The position numbers were made by a program, and so were the translations under genes. Positions 22,250-32,770 of a DNA stretch of 64,000 nt are shown here, piece by piece. The notes below the pieces were generated by a model. That model made no database searches. It was not told the DNA's origin and saw only the letters and a list, made by a program, of their open reading frames with translations. Source of the DNA: Wyeomyia smithii (taxonomy: Eukaryota; Arthropoda; Insecta; Diptera; Culicidae); the NCBI RefSeq assembly GCF_029784165.1, contig NC_073696.1, forward strand, positions 193,982,498 through 194,046,497, written 5' to 3'. Each line of letters opens with the position of its first letter. Position 1 is the first letter of the stretch.

Positions 22250-22545
22250 TGAAATGTTGGTCGTTATATATATGTGTTTATGTGGGTTTCGGTTACTAAA
22301 AGAGAACTCGAACCTCTCGAGTGTACGGTCGATTCAATAATGCTTTATTATTTCTATTTCTTAGCCTATACAGGCCGCACGATCGCAGATCGATACGTGA
22401 CCTTTAATGCTGTGCTCAGCATAATCGCCGTCGCCCGTTCCTCGCGCGGGTGGCGTGATAGCGTTTATGCTGATCACAGTGTTTACACTACTTAAGTTTA
22501 TATTACTTTCTTTTGCTTATCTTAAAAGGGGCCGTATCCACCACA
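22250..22545 (-). repeat. 3' LTR of the gypsy element
   Basis: About 295 bp beginning TGTGGTGG and ending CATTTCA on the minus strand. It is nearly identical to 29339-29634. The left boundary is placed to within about 2 bp. Confidence 0.9.
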
Positions 22546-22560
22546 CGCCCTTTCTTAATG
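22546..22560 (-). other. Polypurine tract of the gypsy element
   Basis: Minus-strand AAGAAAGGGCG directly precedes the TG of the 3' LTR, as expected for plus-strand DNA priming. Confidence 0.7.
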
Positions 22561-22669
22561 AATTTAAAAATTAGCCTTAAGTTCTAATTTTTAAATCTAT
22601 ATAATGTTTGAATTGAAATTAGGAATAAAACATATGAAGTGAAAATCAATAATACAAATTGAAATTGGT

Positions 22670-22815
<146 letters not shown>

Positions 22816-22970
22816 ACATATACATATATTAAAATCTGTATAAAATGTTTTTGTATCAAATGTTTTTTAAATAAAAATATTTCTGTATAAAATGTTTATG
22901 CATAAGAATAACATTTATATAAAATATTCATGGAAATAATCATTATAAACTACTCTTTTTTTTTTTTTTT

Positions 22971-23771
22971 TTACTTTAAAAATTCTCTTATTCTGTCCTT
23001 ATGAACTATGTCTATATCTTTATTATTTTTAATTGCTATCTTTACGTTTGATCCCATATCTTCTAAAATTTCATATGGTCCGTTATACTTTGTTTCTAAT
23101 TTAGGTCCCTTTTCGGTCTTCACGAGGACCAATGTTCCTTTTGTAAAATTTGTGTCTTTGGCGTTTTGATTATATTTTGAAACTCTATCTGCCTTTACTT
23201 TGAGAAGATTCTCCCTAGCTTCTCTTTGAGAAACTTGTAGCTTGTATTTCAAAATACTCGTATAGTCGTCAATGTTATATATTGGGTCTGTTTGGTATTG
23301 TCCAGTTAGATTTGAAGGAAGGGTGCAAAGTCTTCCGAAAAGCAATTCGAACGGAGTCTTACCTGTTGCACTATGTACCGTTGTATTATAGGCAAATTTG
23401 TAAAACGGTATCCAGGCAGACCAACTTCCATAAGAGTTGTTCGTTTGTATGCGTAGAAAATTTCCAAGAACTTTATGCGAATTTTCCAACGCTCCGATTG
23501 TTTGATGGTGGTAAGCTGTGGAATTCAGCTTCTTCACCTGTAATAGTTTACATATTTTTTCAAATACAGTAGACATAAATTCGGCACCTCTATCTGTTAG
23601 AACCTGTGCTGGTACACCATAATTCAAAATGACTTTTTCAACAAACGCTTTGGCCACGGCATCTGTTGTCTTGTCCATAATAGGTGTTGCGGTCACAAAT
23701 TTCGTCAGATCACATTGAGTAGTCAGTATATACTGGTTACCTTCTGCGTCCGGCAATAATGGACCTACCAT
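22971..23771 (-). CDS. Gypsy integrase region of pol
   Basis: Integrase core and C-terminal part, following the RT-RNase H frame after a 1-nt frameshift. The catalytic triad is visible as QCDLTKFVTA (Asp), LTDRGAEFMS (Asp) and GALENSHKVLG (Glu). Downstream, FAYNTTVHSATGKTPFELLFG is the usual integrase segment and YNGPYEILED a chromatin/GPY-like module near the C-terminus. The GPY/F module supports Ty3/gypsy. The zinc-binding N-terminus (HAGIRRT...CTHCQRNKSHY) is encoded in the preceding frame. The break lies in a run of seven As near 23790; one A fewer would restore continuity. Confidence 0.88.
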   Translation of the reverse strand: MVGPLLPDAEGNQYILTTQCDLTKFVTATPIMDKTTDAVAKAFVEKVILNYGVPAQVLTDRGAEFMSTVFEKICKLLQVKKLNSTAYHHQTIGALENSHKVLGNFLRIQTNNSYGSWSAWIPFYKFAYNTTVHSATGKTPFELLFGRLCTLPSNLTGQYQTDPIYNIDDYTSILKYKLQVSQREARENLLKVKADRVSKYNQNAKDTNFTKGTLVLVKTEKGPKLETKYNGPYEILEDMGSNVKIAIKNNKDIDIVHKDRIREFLK

Positions 23772-26052
23772 ATCCAGAAATATTTTTTTCGAAAGCTTGA
23801 CTAGCTGTGCTTGTCAGCTGCATTGGTTGTTTAGTGTAATGGCTCTTGTTTCTCTGACAATGTGTACATCTCTTTATAAATGAAACAACATCGTTATCTA
23901 AGGTTTTCCAATGATATCGTTGTTTTATAGTATTAATTGTTCTTCTTATTCCTGCATGCCCTGCAGTTGGCAATACATGAAAATCGTTTATAATAATTTT
24001 TTGTTCATTTCTATCGTCTATTTGACGAGTATTTCTGCCTAATATAATTATAGGCGGCATGCCTTTTATATCGAGGACTTCTATTTTGTCCTTTAATTTT
24101 TTATTTTCAATCGTATTTTTAACGATTAGGCCTTTTATTTTGGTTTCTTTGATAAGATCCACTAATCGGTTCATTACTCCCCGTAGGTGAGTCAATGTCG
24201 TATTAGGGTCGATACAAATAATACCCTGCTCTAATTGAGCTTCTAGCGCTTCATTTTTCTTCATGGATCCAATTTTAATTTCAATATAATTATTCGGTGT
24301 ATCAATCTTAACCGATGTATCAGACTGTATTTTCTGTTTCGCGGTTTGACTTCTGGTACAAATAAAAGCTGTACCTGCTGGTGTTAGAGCCTTAAGATCT
24401 TCGATCGAAATACGTGATAACGCGTCCGCTACTACGTTTTCCGAGCCCTTTTTGTATATAACGTCAAACTTATATTCCTCTAGAGCCAAACGGAACTTGG
24501 TTAATCGGCTTGAAGGATCATTTAGTGTAAATAAATAAACTAATGGGCGATGGTCTGTAAAAATTTCAAATTTCCTGCCATATAAATATGGTCTGAAATG
24601 GCGTATTGCCCATACGACGCCTAATAACTCCTTCTCGATAGTGCTGTAATTCAGTTCAGCTTTATTCAAAGCCCTACTCGCAAATGCGATGGGTCTAGTG
24701 TTTTGATTACTTAATACTGCTCCTAAAGCCTTTCCCGATGCATCTGTGTGCAAGGTAAAAATATTACTCTCCGAAAAATTCGGGTAATCGAGGACTGGTG
24801 GATTCATGAAACACTCCTTCAAGTATTGAAAGGATCGTTCACACTCCTCCGTCCATTTAAAATCTTCATTTTTTCGAATTAATTTATTTAAAGGACTACA
24901 AAGTTTCGCAAAATCCTTAATGTGCTTACGGTAATAGTTCGCAAAAGCAACGAACCTTTTTACCTCATCTGCGCTTCGTGGACTACTCCATTGTTTTATT
25001 ATTTCAATTTTTGAAGGATCGGGTTTTACCCCTTCTACAGATACCAAATGTCCTAAATACAAAAATTCGGTTTTAAGAAAATTGCATTTTTGCGGATTGA
25101 GTTTTAAATTTGTTTTACGTAAACGTTCGAAAACATCTGAAAGGTTTCTATTGTGCTCTTCCAGAGTCTTTCCAAAAACAATAATATCATCTAAATAAAC
25201 AAGACATCTCTCCATATTAAGGCCTGACATGGCTACGGTCATTAATCTTGAAAATGTTGAAGGACTCACTTTTAATCCCATAGGAAGACGTGTCATTTGA
25301 TATTGTCCTCCGCTGGTACCAAAAGCGGTAATTGGTCTATCTTCTGGCTTCAGTTCACATTGGTAATATCCTTGTGAAAGATCCAAATGAGAAAAATATT
25401 TCGCTCCTGCTAGCGACTCAATCACTTCTTCTATGTTAGGAAGTGGAAACTTATCATCTTGCAATGCGTTATTCAATTTGCGGTAGTCTATGACCAACCT
25501 CCATTTTCTTTCATCCTGAGCTGATTTCTTGGGAACCAGTAATAAAGGACTATTCCACTCAGAAATAGCGTTCTCAATGATATTTTCGCTCAACATTTTG
25601 TCTACTTGTCTCTGGACTTCTTCCTTGTGAGCTTGTGGTAATTTATATGGTCTGGTATATACAGGATGTGTATCTGGCTTAACAGTAAGCGAGGGTTGAT
25701 AAATTTTCGTCACTGTTAACTTGTCATCTTTCAAACAAAAAATGTCGTTATATTTTATGCACAATCTTTCTATCACTGGTCTGTCCTTGTCATGGATTTC
25801 AGTCAGTTTTAATTCTGATAAAAGTTCTTTCGTTCTAGCAACATTATATTTTGATGCACCGTCAATCTCAAGTATATCATAATTTTTTAAAGGTTTTGCT
25901 TGAGGTTTTAAATTATCAACCTTCACAGCTTTATTTTTTATGTTCAGTATCCTAACAGGAATTTTTCTTTTTCTGGTTTTACAATTGCTCCTGCAATGTA
26001 TACTTGTGGTTGTATCTCCTGATTTAGAATAACCATTTGTTCTGAGAAACAA
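23737..26052 (-). CDS. Gypsy reverse transcriptase, RNase H and integrase N-terminus
   Basis: Pol frame of 771 codons. RT blocks: KWRLVIDYRKLN, FSHLDLSQGYYQ (catalytic Asp), MGLKVSPSTFSRLM and CLVYLDDIIVFGKT (YLDD, the catalytic pair), then LKLNPQKCNF and YLGHLVSVEGV. RNase H follows: TLHTDASGKALGAVL, YSTIEKELLGVVWAIRHF (Glu), FEIFTDHRPLVYL (Asp) and VADALSR. The integrase His/Cys zinc region sits near the C-terminus. The recognisable frame starts after the protease at about 25965; the residues before that are the protease region read out of frame. A missing A in an A-run separates the two. Nothing else is broken. Confidence 0.9.
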   Translation of the reverse strand: MFLRTNGYSKSGDTTTSIHCRSNCKTRKRKIPVRILNIKNKAVKVDNLKPQAKPLKNYDILEIDGASKYNVARTKELLSELKLTEIHDKDRPVIERLCIKYNDIFCLKDDKLTVTKIYQPSLTVKPDTHPVYTRPYKLPQAHKEEVQRQVDKMLSENIIENAISEWNSPLLLVPKKSAQDERKWRLVIDYRKLNNALQDDKFPLPNIEEVIESLAGAKYFSHLDLSQGYYQCELKPEDRPITAFGTSGGQYQMTRLPMGLKVSPSTFSRLMTVAMSGLNMERCLVYLDDIIVFGKTLEEHNRNLSDVFERLRKTNLKLNPQKCNFLKTEFLYLGHLVSVEGVKPDPSKIEIIKQWSSPRSADEVKRFVAFANYYRKHIKDFAKLCSPLNKLIRKNEDFKWTEECERSFQYLKECFMNPPVLDYPNFSESNIFTLHTDASGKALGAVLSNQNTRPIAFASRALNKAELNYSTIEKELLGVVWAIRHFRPYLYGRKFEIFTDHRPLVYLFTLNDPSSRLTKFRLALEEYKFDVIYKKGSENVVADALSRISIEDLKALTPAGTAFICTRSQTAKQKIQSDTSVKIDTPNNYIEIKIGSMKKNEALEAQLEQGIICIDPNTTLTHLRGVMNRLVDLIKETKIKGLIVKNTIENKKLKDKIEVLDIKGMPPIIILGRNTRQIDDRNEQKIIINDFHVLPTAGHAGIRRTINTIKQRYHWKTLDNDVVSFIKRCTHCQRNKSHYTKQPMQLTSTASQAFEKNISGYGRSIIAGRRR

Positions 26053-26404
26053 GTTTCAAAAAAAGCAATCACTTCAGTTCGTGGAGGAATTATGAAATTT
26101 TCCTCAAATCGGGGGATTCTTAATGTCATTTTAGAATTTTCAAAATTTATCTTTGCTCCAAACTTTTTCAAAAAGTTGGTTCCAATTAAACCTATGACAT
26201 TGGATGGTAGCTCAGCCATAATGTGAAACGTAATCGGGTTCATGTAGCCATTATATTCTGTAAAAGTATCTATTGTACCTAGTGTAGTGGTTACTCCATT
26301 TACACCACTTACTTCAATTATCCGTGATGTGTCAAGATATGAATTTAAATTTTTCGTTAAATGACGCTTATCGAGTAGACAGCATGAAGCTCCACTGTCC
26401 ACTA
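25965..26404 (-). CDS. Gypsy protease, probable second exon of gag-pol
   Basis: Aspartic protease with the active-site triad DSGA in VDSGASCCLL. NVIGLIGTNFLKKFGA is the usual C-terminal ILG-like flap/strand block. There is no ATG at its start; the frame is entered from the minus strand at 26404, immediately after a T10-AG acceptor. Joined to gag through the predicted intron the reading is REFF-L-VDSGAS with no stop. The frame runs out at 25944, after a 1-nt loss in an A-run near 25965. Alternative expression routes (frameshift or reinitiation) cannot be excluded. Confidence 0.8.
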
Positions 26405-26463
26405 CTAAAAAAAAAATTAGTGTTATCTATTTTGAAATTCAATCTTAGAGCTAAATTACTCAC
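26405..26463 (-). other. Predicted 59-nt spliceosomal intron at the gag-pol junction
   Basis: Donor GTGAGT (26463-26458), a branch-like ACACTAAT, a T10 tract and acceptor AG (26406-26405). Exon phases fit: codon C|TA is completed across the splice, joining REFF to VDSGAS. Unspliced RNA ends Gag after two further codons with TAA at 26458-26456. The size matches the five introns of the P450 gene in this window (54-62 nt). Confidence 0.65.
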
Positions 26464-27769
26464 GAAAAAACTCTCTTACATTTGCTTCTGCTCGGGGTTG
26501 TTGCTCTTGTGGTTCCTCCGCCACATTTGCATTTCGTCTCTGGGGATTATTATTATTGTTGAGGTTGTTGTTATTCCGAGGAGCATTGTTTCCATTGTTA
26601 TTGTTGTTATTATTATTTTGGTAGTTATTATTAGGATAGTTATTATTAAGATTGTTGTGGTTATTGTTGAAGTTACGTCGACTGCTTCGATTATTATAAT
26701 TGTATCCTTGATTGTTATTAAAATATCCAGGGTTGTGGTTATCGTAACCATGGTTGTTATTGCAATAACCTTGGTTATAATTTCGTTGATTATTGTTATT
26801 ATGACGATAACCACGGTTATTATTATTGAATCTGCGGCCTCCTCTACGGCCTGGGTTTCGGTTACTAAATTGATTACTGAAATGGGGAACTCTGTTTCCC
26901 TGAGCCCAGAATGCTGGCTCCGTCGATGATTGAGGTTGAACCTCCAATGCATCAGAAATAGCCAAAGTCAAAGTCTTTGGATTTCTGGACTTTACTAAAT
27001 AAGCTGCCGATTTGTCTCTTAAACCATTTATAAAGGTGTGTACGGCTATAGGCTCCACCACTGGCCTAGCGGAAGCTTCGGTAGTAAATGGGGGGCCTTT
27101 GGAAACCCATGCAGCTGCCAGTTTCGTGGCTAGTTTTTCAATTTCACTGCCAAATTCGGTAACAGTTCTACCACTCCTCTGCTTTAACGATCGCAATTCA
27201 GCCTCCACCGCTATGGGGGTGAGCTGGACAGCAAACTTCTCTTTAAGTGTGGCTTTCGCTACCGCAAGGGTTTGAACTCCTTCGAGGGATCCGCGTGCAG
27301 CGCCCACTAATCGGGATTTGAGAAAGGTAATAAAGCTGACTTCCGGTACTTCCGGGTCATCAGCTCGTAGGACATCCACGTTGTCCAACCAAGACTGGAG
27401 AGAAGCAGCATCCCCGTCGTATTTATCAACGACTCGGATAGCCACTCCCAAATCAATTTTATGAGCCATTGTGATCGTTTTTTGGCTTATTTCGCTTAAA
27501 TTACTTTCTTTGTCGTCGTCTTCGTCTCCTATGTCTCTTGGGTCGTTTTCTGTAATCGTTAAATTTAAGTCTCCCTTTAACAAGGTCAAACACTCAATGG
27601 CTATTGTTTTTAATTTTTTGTATCTTTTTCTAATGACAATATAGTCGGCGGTTCCTTCAGCGGTCACTGTTATCTGCTTGATTTCTCGTAATAGATCGTA
27701 TACAGCTTTAATGTTTTTATGCCTAGTCGGCGCTGTCAAATTCTTAAATTTTTTTAAACTAGCTAGCAA
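26456..27769 (-). CDS. Gypsy Gag
   Basis: Gag structural protein. The frame is open from within the upstream (AT)n tract, so the start is uncertain; the first ATG in frame is at 27469 (MAHKIDLG), preceded by about 100 open codons whose content (KNIKAVYDLLREIKQI) looks genuinely coding. The capsid-like part contains VDKYDGDAASLQSWLDNVD, FLKSRLVGAARGSL, and TLKEKFAVQLTP. The C-terminal ~100 residues are Asn/Arg/Gly/Tyr-rich (FNNNNRGYRHNNNN) with no CCHC knuckle, which would have to bind RNA instead. Unspliced Gag ends REFFRE. Confidence 0.85.
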   Translation of the reverse strand: MLASLKKFKNLTAPTRHKNIKAVYDLLREIKQITVTAEGTADYIVIRKRYKKLKTIAIECLTLLKGDLNLTITENDPRDIGDEDDDKESNLSEISQKTITMAHKIDLGVAIRVVDKYDGDAASLQSWLDNVDVLRADDPEVPEVSFITFLKSRLVGAARGSLEGVQTLAVAKATLKEKFAVQLTPIAVEAELRSLKQRSGRTVTEFGSEIEKLATKLAAAWVSKGPPFTTEASARPVVEPIAVHTFINGLRDKSAAYLVKSRNPKTLTLAISDALEVQPQSSTEPAFWAQGNRVPHFSNQFSNRNPGRRGGRRFNNNNRGYRHNNNNQRNYNQGYCNNNHGYDNHNPGYFNNNQGYNYNNRSSRRNFNNNHNNLNNNYPNNNYQNNNNNNNNGNNAPRNNNNLNNNNNPQRRNANVAEEPQEQQPRAEANVREFFRE

Positions 27770-27842
27770 CTTGTTTAGAGTGTCACCAGTTTCAAATTTT
27801 TTTTTCCATTTAGCATTAAAGCATAGGTTGTATGTTACGTAG

Positions 27843-28062
<220 letters not shown>

Positions 28063-28113
28063 TTCAGACAGGAATGGTCATAATAAGTATAGAGTGTTTT
28101 TGATACGAGGAAA

Positions 28114-28283
<170 letters not shown>

Positions 28284-28471
28284 ATATCTACTTACACGTA
28301 TACGTGGATTAGTGTTTTTATATTTTTTTTTTCGTTGCTACTCCATAAGTAAAATAGAATACTTATATTCTTGTTGTTACCTAAAAGGTATATTTTTAAA
28401 TATTGCGAAGTTTTATTAAACAACTCACGATACTCTGCTTTAGTCTAAAACAAGTTGGTCCATTGTATATT

Positions 28472-28760
28472 TCAGTGATTTCCCATATTATTCCACAACA
28501 GCACTGTATCTATTTCATCGTATAACGCTGCCAGAGCGTTGAAAGTTGTCGTTGGTGCGCTATATCCGATGGCTGCTTTTGTAGCTAGGTGGTACAGGTG
28601 TTCCGAAAGTTTCAAGTATGCTTCGGCCTCTTCCGGCATAAATGATCGTTGTTTGATATGGTCGTACAAAGTGTCTCTTAATTGCGTTAGATGATGACGG
28701 CAATATTGCACAAGGAATGCACTAGAAATTGCGGCTCTATGGGATCTATCAATTTTTTTT
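28472..28760 (-). CDS. Short open frame in gypsy leader, function unknown
   Basis: Minus-strand frame open from about 28760 to a stop at 28472, including AFLVQYCRHHLTQLRDTLYD and EEAEAYLKLSEHLYHLA. It is helical in character and its codon use looks coding. No ATG begins it; GTG or a splice would be needed. It may be a detached N-terminal part of gag or a leader frame of the kind described in 412-type elements. Confidence 0.35.
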
Positions 28761-28796
28761 TTTTTTTACTTATTGTTCGTGATTGCTCATAATTGT

Positions 28797-29101
28797 TTAT
28801 TTTTCAGCAATAACGTCTGTCAAGCGGGCGATAGAACGTGCTGTGCGTTCTGCGTCCCGTGTTTTTGCACTTTTATATCGCTTCTCTAATTCTAGAACTA
28901 AAGAGATAGCGACCACTACACAAATGACACACAAGATGACACTATGTTCTTCGTGATATGAGGTGTGTAGGTCTTGATTGTTGACCACTTGCACCAAAGC
29001 ATCACCACTGGTGTCCGTCTTGGACTGGGTGTGCTCATTCTTACATCGTTAACACTCACTGTGGCCTCTTCTATTGGTGCATTTGGTCTTTTCTGGTTCA
29101 T
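28797..29101 (-). CDS. Leader short frame with one membrane segment (frameshifted)
   Basis: An ATG at 29101 starts MNQKRPNAPIEEATVSVNDV and continues to TPVVM. A one-base frame change then leads into VQVVNNQDLHTSYHEEHSVI, a hydrophobic stretch (ILCVICVVVAISLVLEL), a basic amphipathic tail (ERTARSIARLTDVIAEK) and a stop at 28797. Read together it would be a ~100-residue single-pass membrane protein upstream of gag. The break resembles the other 1-nt lesions of this copy. Confidence 0.35.
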
Positions 29102-29321
29102 TCGAGGAACCTGGAATCTTCTGATCGCCTCATCGTTAACTTTACGTTGCACAATTCCACTGACTGATACTGCTCATTTTCTACTGCTCTTCGGGTTAGT
29201 GTTCACTGTTTTGAACATTTTACATTTGTATATCTTTGTTGCACAATTTCAAACACTTCATAACTGGGTTCAAAGTTTTCAGTAAAGCGACGCCGAACCG
29301 ATACACCATCATAGGATCGCC

Positions 29322-29338
29322 TCCTGGCAGGATCGCCA
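29322..29338 (-). other. Primer-binding site of the gypsy element
   Basis: Minus-strand TGGCGATCCTGCCAGG begins directly after the CA end of the 5' LTR. TGG is the expected complement of a tRNA CCA end. I cannot assign the tRNA with certainty. Confidence 0.7.
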
Positions 29339-29634
29339 TGAAATGTTGGTCGTTGTATATATGTGTTTATGTGGGTTTCGGTTACTAAAAGAGAACTCGA
29401 ACCTCTCGAGTGTACGGTCGATTCAATAATGCTTTATTATTTTTATTTCTTAGCCTATACAGGCCGCGCGATCGCAGATCGATACGTGACCTTTAATGCT
29501 GTGCTCAGCATAATCGCCGTCGCCCGTTCCTCGCGCGGGTGGCGTGATAGCGTTTATGCTGATCACAGTGTTTACACTACTTAAGTTTATATTACTTTCT
29601 TTTGCTTATCTTAAAAGGGGCCGTATCCACCACA
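29339..29634 (-). repeat. 5' LTR of the gypsy element
   Basis: 296 bp with TG...CA ends, differing from the 3' LTR at about three sites. CTCC follows at 29635-29638, matching CTCC just before the 3' LTR. Confidence 0.9.
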
Positions 29635-29638
29635 CTCC

Positions 29639-30265
29639 ATTCAATGAGCAATTTTTTCATTACGCATGATTATCAGGAAATAAACAATTTTTTAGGATTA
29701 TGTATATGTATATCTGTAAAAAGGTGCAAGTATATTGAATCAGAATTCGGGAACATGCATAACTCATAGCAAATGATAAATTGATCACACTTTTTGTGAA
29801 TTACCGCTGATTTTTCGTTTCCTCTAAAAATGTTGCACAACTCATAAGGCCATCCACATACCACGTGGACAGATTTTTAACGTTTTTAACCCCCCCTCCC
29901 CCTCCGTGGACAACTGCCCATATAACATTCCATTTACATTTTCGAAACAAAACATTGATACTGGTATACTCGCGCTGTCATTTCGATTCGAACAGTTTCA
30001 TTTTCACTTGATTCCTTTCGGCTACTGTCAACGAATCACTTCTTTCTCTCTTTTCCTCTTTCTTCTTTCGGATCATTTCAAATGAAACTAACGACTATTT
30101 CAATCGACGAATAGAGTGACGGAGAGAAAGACTCTTTCCTTTCTTTCAGCGTCTCAATTGAAATTGGCACCGCATCGCGTCGTTTGATGGTAGTTTTCTA
30201 ATACCGCAAGCCGTAGCTAGAACGGCAATGGCATCCAATAAATACATACGTTACGCAAACGTTAC
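29639..30265. other. Non-coding flank, no gene recognised
   Basis: Sequence between the gypsy 5' LTR and a truncated LINE. It contains a C-rich patch near 29890. No coding signal seen. Confidence 0.4.
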
Positions 30266-32420
30266 GACACATTTTGTTTTAACGGTTTGACGCAAACAAA
30301 TCTAGTCAAAAACGCTCGTGCTAGAACTCTCGACCTAGTGCTGGTGAACGAGCCAGCGCTTCAGAACCTTTCTGTGATGGAGGCCGATGATTCTATGGTG
30401 AGAATTGACCCGGATCATCCCGCTCTGGATGTGACCGTGACGGAAGTAGTGCCTATTACACTTGAATTAGCTTCCCAACATCGTGGATTCAATTTTCAGC
30501 ATGTTGATTACGATGTGTTGAATGAAGCGTTATCAGAAAATGACTGGCAATTCATCGATTTGTAAGAGGATCTGACAGATATTGTCGACATGTTTACCGC
30601 AACGATTCGAACAGTAATTGAGGCTCACGTTCCACTGCAACGACCGTCGATGAAACCTGCTTGGGCTAATCGACATCTCCGTGAGCTGAAGCGCCGTAGA
30701 CGAGCTGCTCAACGAAACTATCAAGCAAATCGCACGTTTCTAATGCGAATTATTTGCTGGGCATTTTCAAGCCGCTTTTACGTCTTCAGTTGCTTTGCCA
30801 GATCAGATTGACGCTGCAATACGGGATACTACGAAGTAAAGTTTCGATTGTAGAATTTTCCAAGTGACAGAAGCGCACGTTTTGAGTGCAATTCGAAAGC
30901 TGAAACATTCCACTTGTCCTGGGCCAGACGGGATCCCGCCATCATTGTTGAAAAACTGCTCGAACGAACTAGTGGCGCCTCTTGTAAAGATGTTTAATGT
31001 TTCTCTGCAGCAAGGATTGTTTCCTACTAGTTGGAAAAATTCATTGCTCACACCGATACACAAAAAAGGGGACAAGTGCAACATGGCCAATTACCGAGGA
31101 ATTACATCATTATGTGCTTGTACCAAATTTTTCGAAATAGTCGTCAGAACAGTACTGTTTTCATAGTGAAAAAAATAAATTTCTAGTGACCAACATGGTT
31201 TTTATCCTAAGAGATCCGTCACAACCAACCTGTCACAGTTCTCTTCGTTGTGTTTCGCTCGATGAACGCGGGAATGCAAGTGGATTCGATCGTGGTAATA
31301 ACGACATTCTTCTACGAAAGCTGGATAAACTGGGGCCCACCGCTATGCTCGTGAAATGGTTTCGTTCGTACCTGACCGGCAGAGTTGTATGTGTCAGTCT
31401 TGGGTCGTCACATTCCCAGCCAGACGTTGTAGTCCTGGAGTGCAGCAAGGGAGCAATCTGGGTCCACTTTTATTCCCACTGTTTATTAACGACGTTGCTA
31501 CAATTTTACCGCGAGGTACACGACACCTTTTCGCAGACGATGTAAAAATCTTTTGGATTATAGCCTGCCTTGGAGACTGTTTGGAACTACAAAAGTTGCT
31601 TGATGCTTTCAGTGATTGGAGCAACCGTAATCTTCTTACCCTGTGTGTAGAAAAATGTAATGTAATTACCTTCAGCAGAAAGCTTCATTCAATGAGCTTT
31701 CCATACTGCTTGTCTGGGCAAACTCTCCAGCGCGTAAGCCAAGTTAAAGATCTTGGCGTAATTTTGGATAGCCAGCTTACATTCTGGGCACATTACGAAG
31801 ATGTCATTTCAAGAGCCAATAAGCAACTAGGATTTATTTTTAGAATTGCCGATGGATTCCGCGATCCACTGTGCATGAAAGCTTTGTACTGCGCCCTGGT
31901 AAGATCGATGCTCGAATCAGCGGAGAGGATTGATCGCATGGAAGCTGTTCAGAAAAAATTCGTGCGTATGGCACTAAGGCATCTTCCTTAGCATGACGCT
32001 ACGAGGTTGCCCCCCCCTCCCCCTATGAGCACCGCTGCATGTTGTTGGGGATTGAGACGTTGGAGAGAAGAAGATCTAACGCACAAATTATCTTCGTTGC
32101 GAAGGTCCTGAAAAATGAAATTGATTCACCCGCTATTCTCGCAGAAACAAATCTCTACGCTCCAGAAAGGAATCTGTGGAGACGTCAGCTTTTGAACTTG
32201 GAGGCAAGGTATAGTCGGTACGGCCAGTATGATGCGATTAGGTTTATGTCTACGAGGTTCAACGAGGTTGCTGAGCTGTTCGACTTTAATGAAACCATCA
32301 ACACTTTTTTATGTCGCCTGCGGATTCGGTAATTATTAATTGTTAATCGTCTCTAGTTGTTAATTTTATTCATTAAAACAAAAAATGTCAGATGGAATTT
32401 TTTAAATATAACATAACATA
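30266..32420 (+). pseudogene. CR1/L2-like LINE (copy 1), 5'-truncated and frameshifted
   Basis: Begins within the endonuclease C-terminus (LTQTNLVKNARARTLDLVL). Next come the linker, an RT N-terminal block (STCPGPDGIPPSLLK, LTPIHKKGDK, NYRGITSLC), then VQQGSNLGPLLFPLFINDV and HLFADDVKIF (catalytic box) and the thumb. The ORF2 end is RRLRIR-like (LCRLRIR, stop at about 32332). It has at least four frame changes or stops (about 30565, 30770, 31166, 31350) and lacks 33 bp present in copy 2 (VVAWCPFNKVW region, near 31922). There is no RNase H. The 3' end has AACAT units (ATAACATAACATAAC), as in CR1/L2-type LINEs with short 3' repeats. Confidence 0.75.
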
Positions 32421-32451
32421 ACAAATTCCTATCAATATTTCCACCCTCTTT

Positions 32452-32578
<127 letters not shown>

Positions 32579-32770
32579 CCAACCTCAGGGAGTGTGGGGT
32601 TGGTTTGAATCAGTGACCGGACCCACTAAAACCCCTCCAGTCTCCAGCCCATAATACTCCCCGGGACCACCGCTAGGTATTGCTTCGGGGAGCGGCTTTT
32701 GTGCTCTGTGCACCCTCTTGGTTCTATAGATCTCTTTGCTAACTTAGCTAACTAACCTGGAGACTGGCCG

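Noticed and set aside
26324..26929. 201-codon plus-strand frame opposite gag, rich in Ile and Val
   Set aside because: It is the antisense of the Asn-codon-rich Gag tail; AAT/AAC on the minus strand reads as ATT/GTT.
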